DNA from: Minicystis rosea
GTDB lineage: Bacteria; Myxococcota_A; Polyangia; Polyangiales; Polyangiaceae
Reading direction: 5' to 3'
NCBI GenBank assembly: GCA_001931535.1
Contig: CP016211.1
Span: 6,741,573 to 6,805,572, forward strand
Length of the DNA: 64,000 nucleotides
Below the pieces are notes generated by a model, which was not told where the DNA came from, did no database searches, and saw nothing but the letters and a program-made list of their open reading frames with translations. Shown here one piece after another: positions 63,711 through 64,000 of this stretch (positions are counted from its first letter, which is position 1; each line of letters begins with the position of its first letter). A program made the position numbers and the translations under genes.

Positions 63711-63847
63711 CATTGAGGGGCGCGAGCGGGGAGAGCCCCGATGTCATGCACCACCTTCGATCCGCAGAGCCTCGCGCGCATCGTCGGTAGCTCACCCGAG
63801 AGCGACTTCGAAGACCGTCCGCTAACACGCAAAGGGAACCGCACGAA

Positions 63848-64000
63848 ATGGCAACGAACATTCAAGCAGCGCTGGAGAAGCTCCGGAACGTCGAAGGCTT
63901 CGTGGGCGCGAGCCTCGTGGACTCGGAGAGCGGCATGCTGCTCGGCAGCGAGGGCGGCGCCGGCCTCAATCTCGAGGTCGCCGGTGCGGCCAACACCGAA
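63848..64000 (+). CDS. Roadblock/LC7-domain protein, 5' part
   Basis: Only the first 51 codons are in the window. MATNIQAALEKLRNVEGFVGASLVDSESGMLLGSEGG matches the opening of roadblock/LC7 domain proteins (MglB-like), which regulate small Ras-like GTPases. Ribosome binding site AAAGGGA lies about 13 bases ahead of the ATG. The C-terminus is cut by the window end. Confidence 0.75.
   Translation, partial: MATNIQAALEKLRNVEGFVGASLVDSESGMLLGSEGGAGLNLEVAGAANTE

Larger units (their letters stand above)
63296..63847. other. Intergenic region upstream of roadblock gene
   Basis: About 550 bp. It holds the hairpin at 63321-63349 and the sigma-54 promoter at 63696-63710. AT content rises from about 63480, as expected near a promoter. 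No credible gene. Confidence 0.6.

Overview
The window reads as a dense, very GC-rich chromosome of a myxobacterium-like bacterium (Myxococcota, probably Polyangiales/Sorangium-like). This is inferred from gene content: a Ser/Thr kinase fused to PEGA and SUMF1 domains, further SUMF1 (formylglycine-enzyme-like) proteins, a MopE-type calcium motif, Cys-rich lipoproteins with Ser/Thr linkers, a lone Hcp, a roadblock/LC7 protein and a textbook sigma-54 promoter. Genes are tightly packed, with many GTGA/ATGA stop-start overlaps and frequent GTG starts. I found no tRNA, rRNA, CRISPR array, transposase or prophage.

Layout. (1) 0-4.4 kb: a seven-gene Mrp/Mnh cation-proton antiporter operon in the order of the archaeal Mbh antiporter module (E, F, G, MbhD, MbhE-MnhB fusion, C, D), followed by a small conserved acidic protein and an ABC exporter. 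(2) 6.9-23.3 kb: a surface-oligosaccharide locus. It has UDP-glucose dehydrogenase, a forward four-gene run (HD-like protein, nucleotidyltransferase, methyltransferase, permuted glycosidase-like protein), a HAD phosphatase beside a PRTase/kinase-like fusion, and a reverse eight-gene run (two sugar-nucleotide epimerases, a B12-binding radical SAM enzyme, four glycosyltransferases, UDP-xylose synthase). Ugd plus Uxs would supply UDP-xylose to the glycosyltransferases. (3) 23.3-24.5 kb: a 134-bp tandem repeat array upstream of smpB. (4) 24.5-32.8 kb: smpB, a DUF362 protein, a 160-bp nested palindrome between convergent genes, a 1011-residue GH13 glycosidase fused to a radical SAM/SPASM enzyme, a lipoprotein and a PHP phosphoesterase. 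(5) 32-41 kb: membrane and regulatory genes (FKBP, GNAT, FHA, kinase-PEGA-SUMF1), a degenerate copy of the tandem-repeat element, and a 43-bp tandem array between divergent genes. (6) 41-51 kb: a glycosyltransferase, an 1136-residue membrane protein of unknown function, a DUF938 methyltransferase, an MFS transporter, a GH113-like glycosidase and a Cys-rich lipoprotein. (7) 51-64 kb: a sulfatase-fold membrane protein lacking catalytic residues, two SUMF1 proteins, guanine deaminase, an orphan Hcp with a strong terminator, a GH75 chitosanase-like lipoprotein, a GH13 glycosidase, a GNAT, a transglutaminase-like exported protein and the start of a roadblock protein.

The most unusual items are the GH13-radical SAM fusion, the glycosidase-like protein whose barrel halves appear in swapped order inside the radical-SAM oligosaccharide locus, the PRTase-kinase fusion, the apparently dead sulfatase next to SUMF1 proteins, and the structured or repeated intergenic elements. 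Functional assignments rest on motif recognition by eye; no database search was possible.
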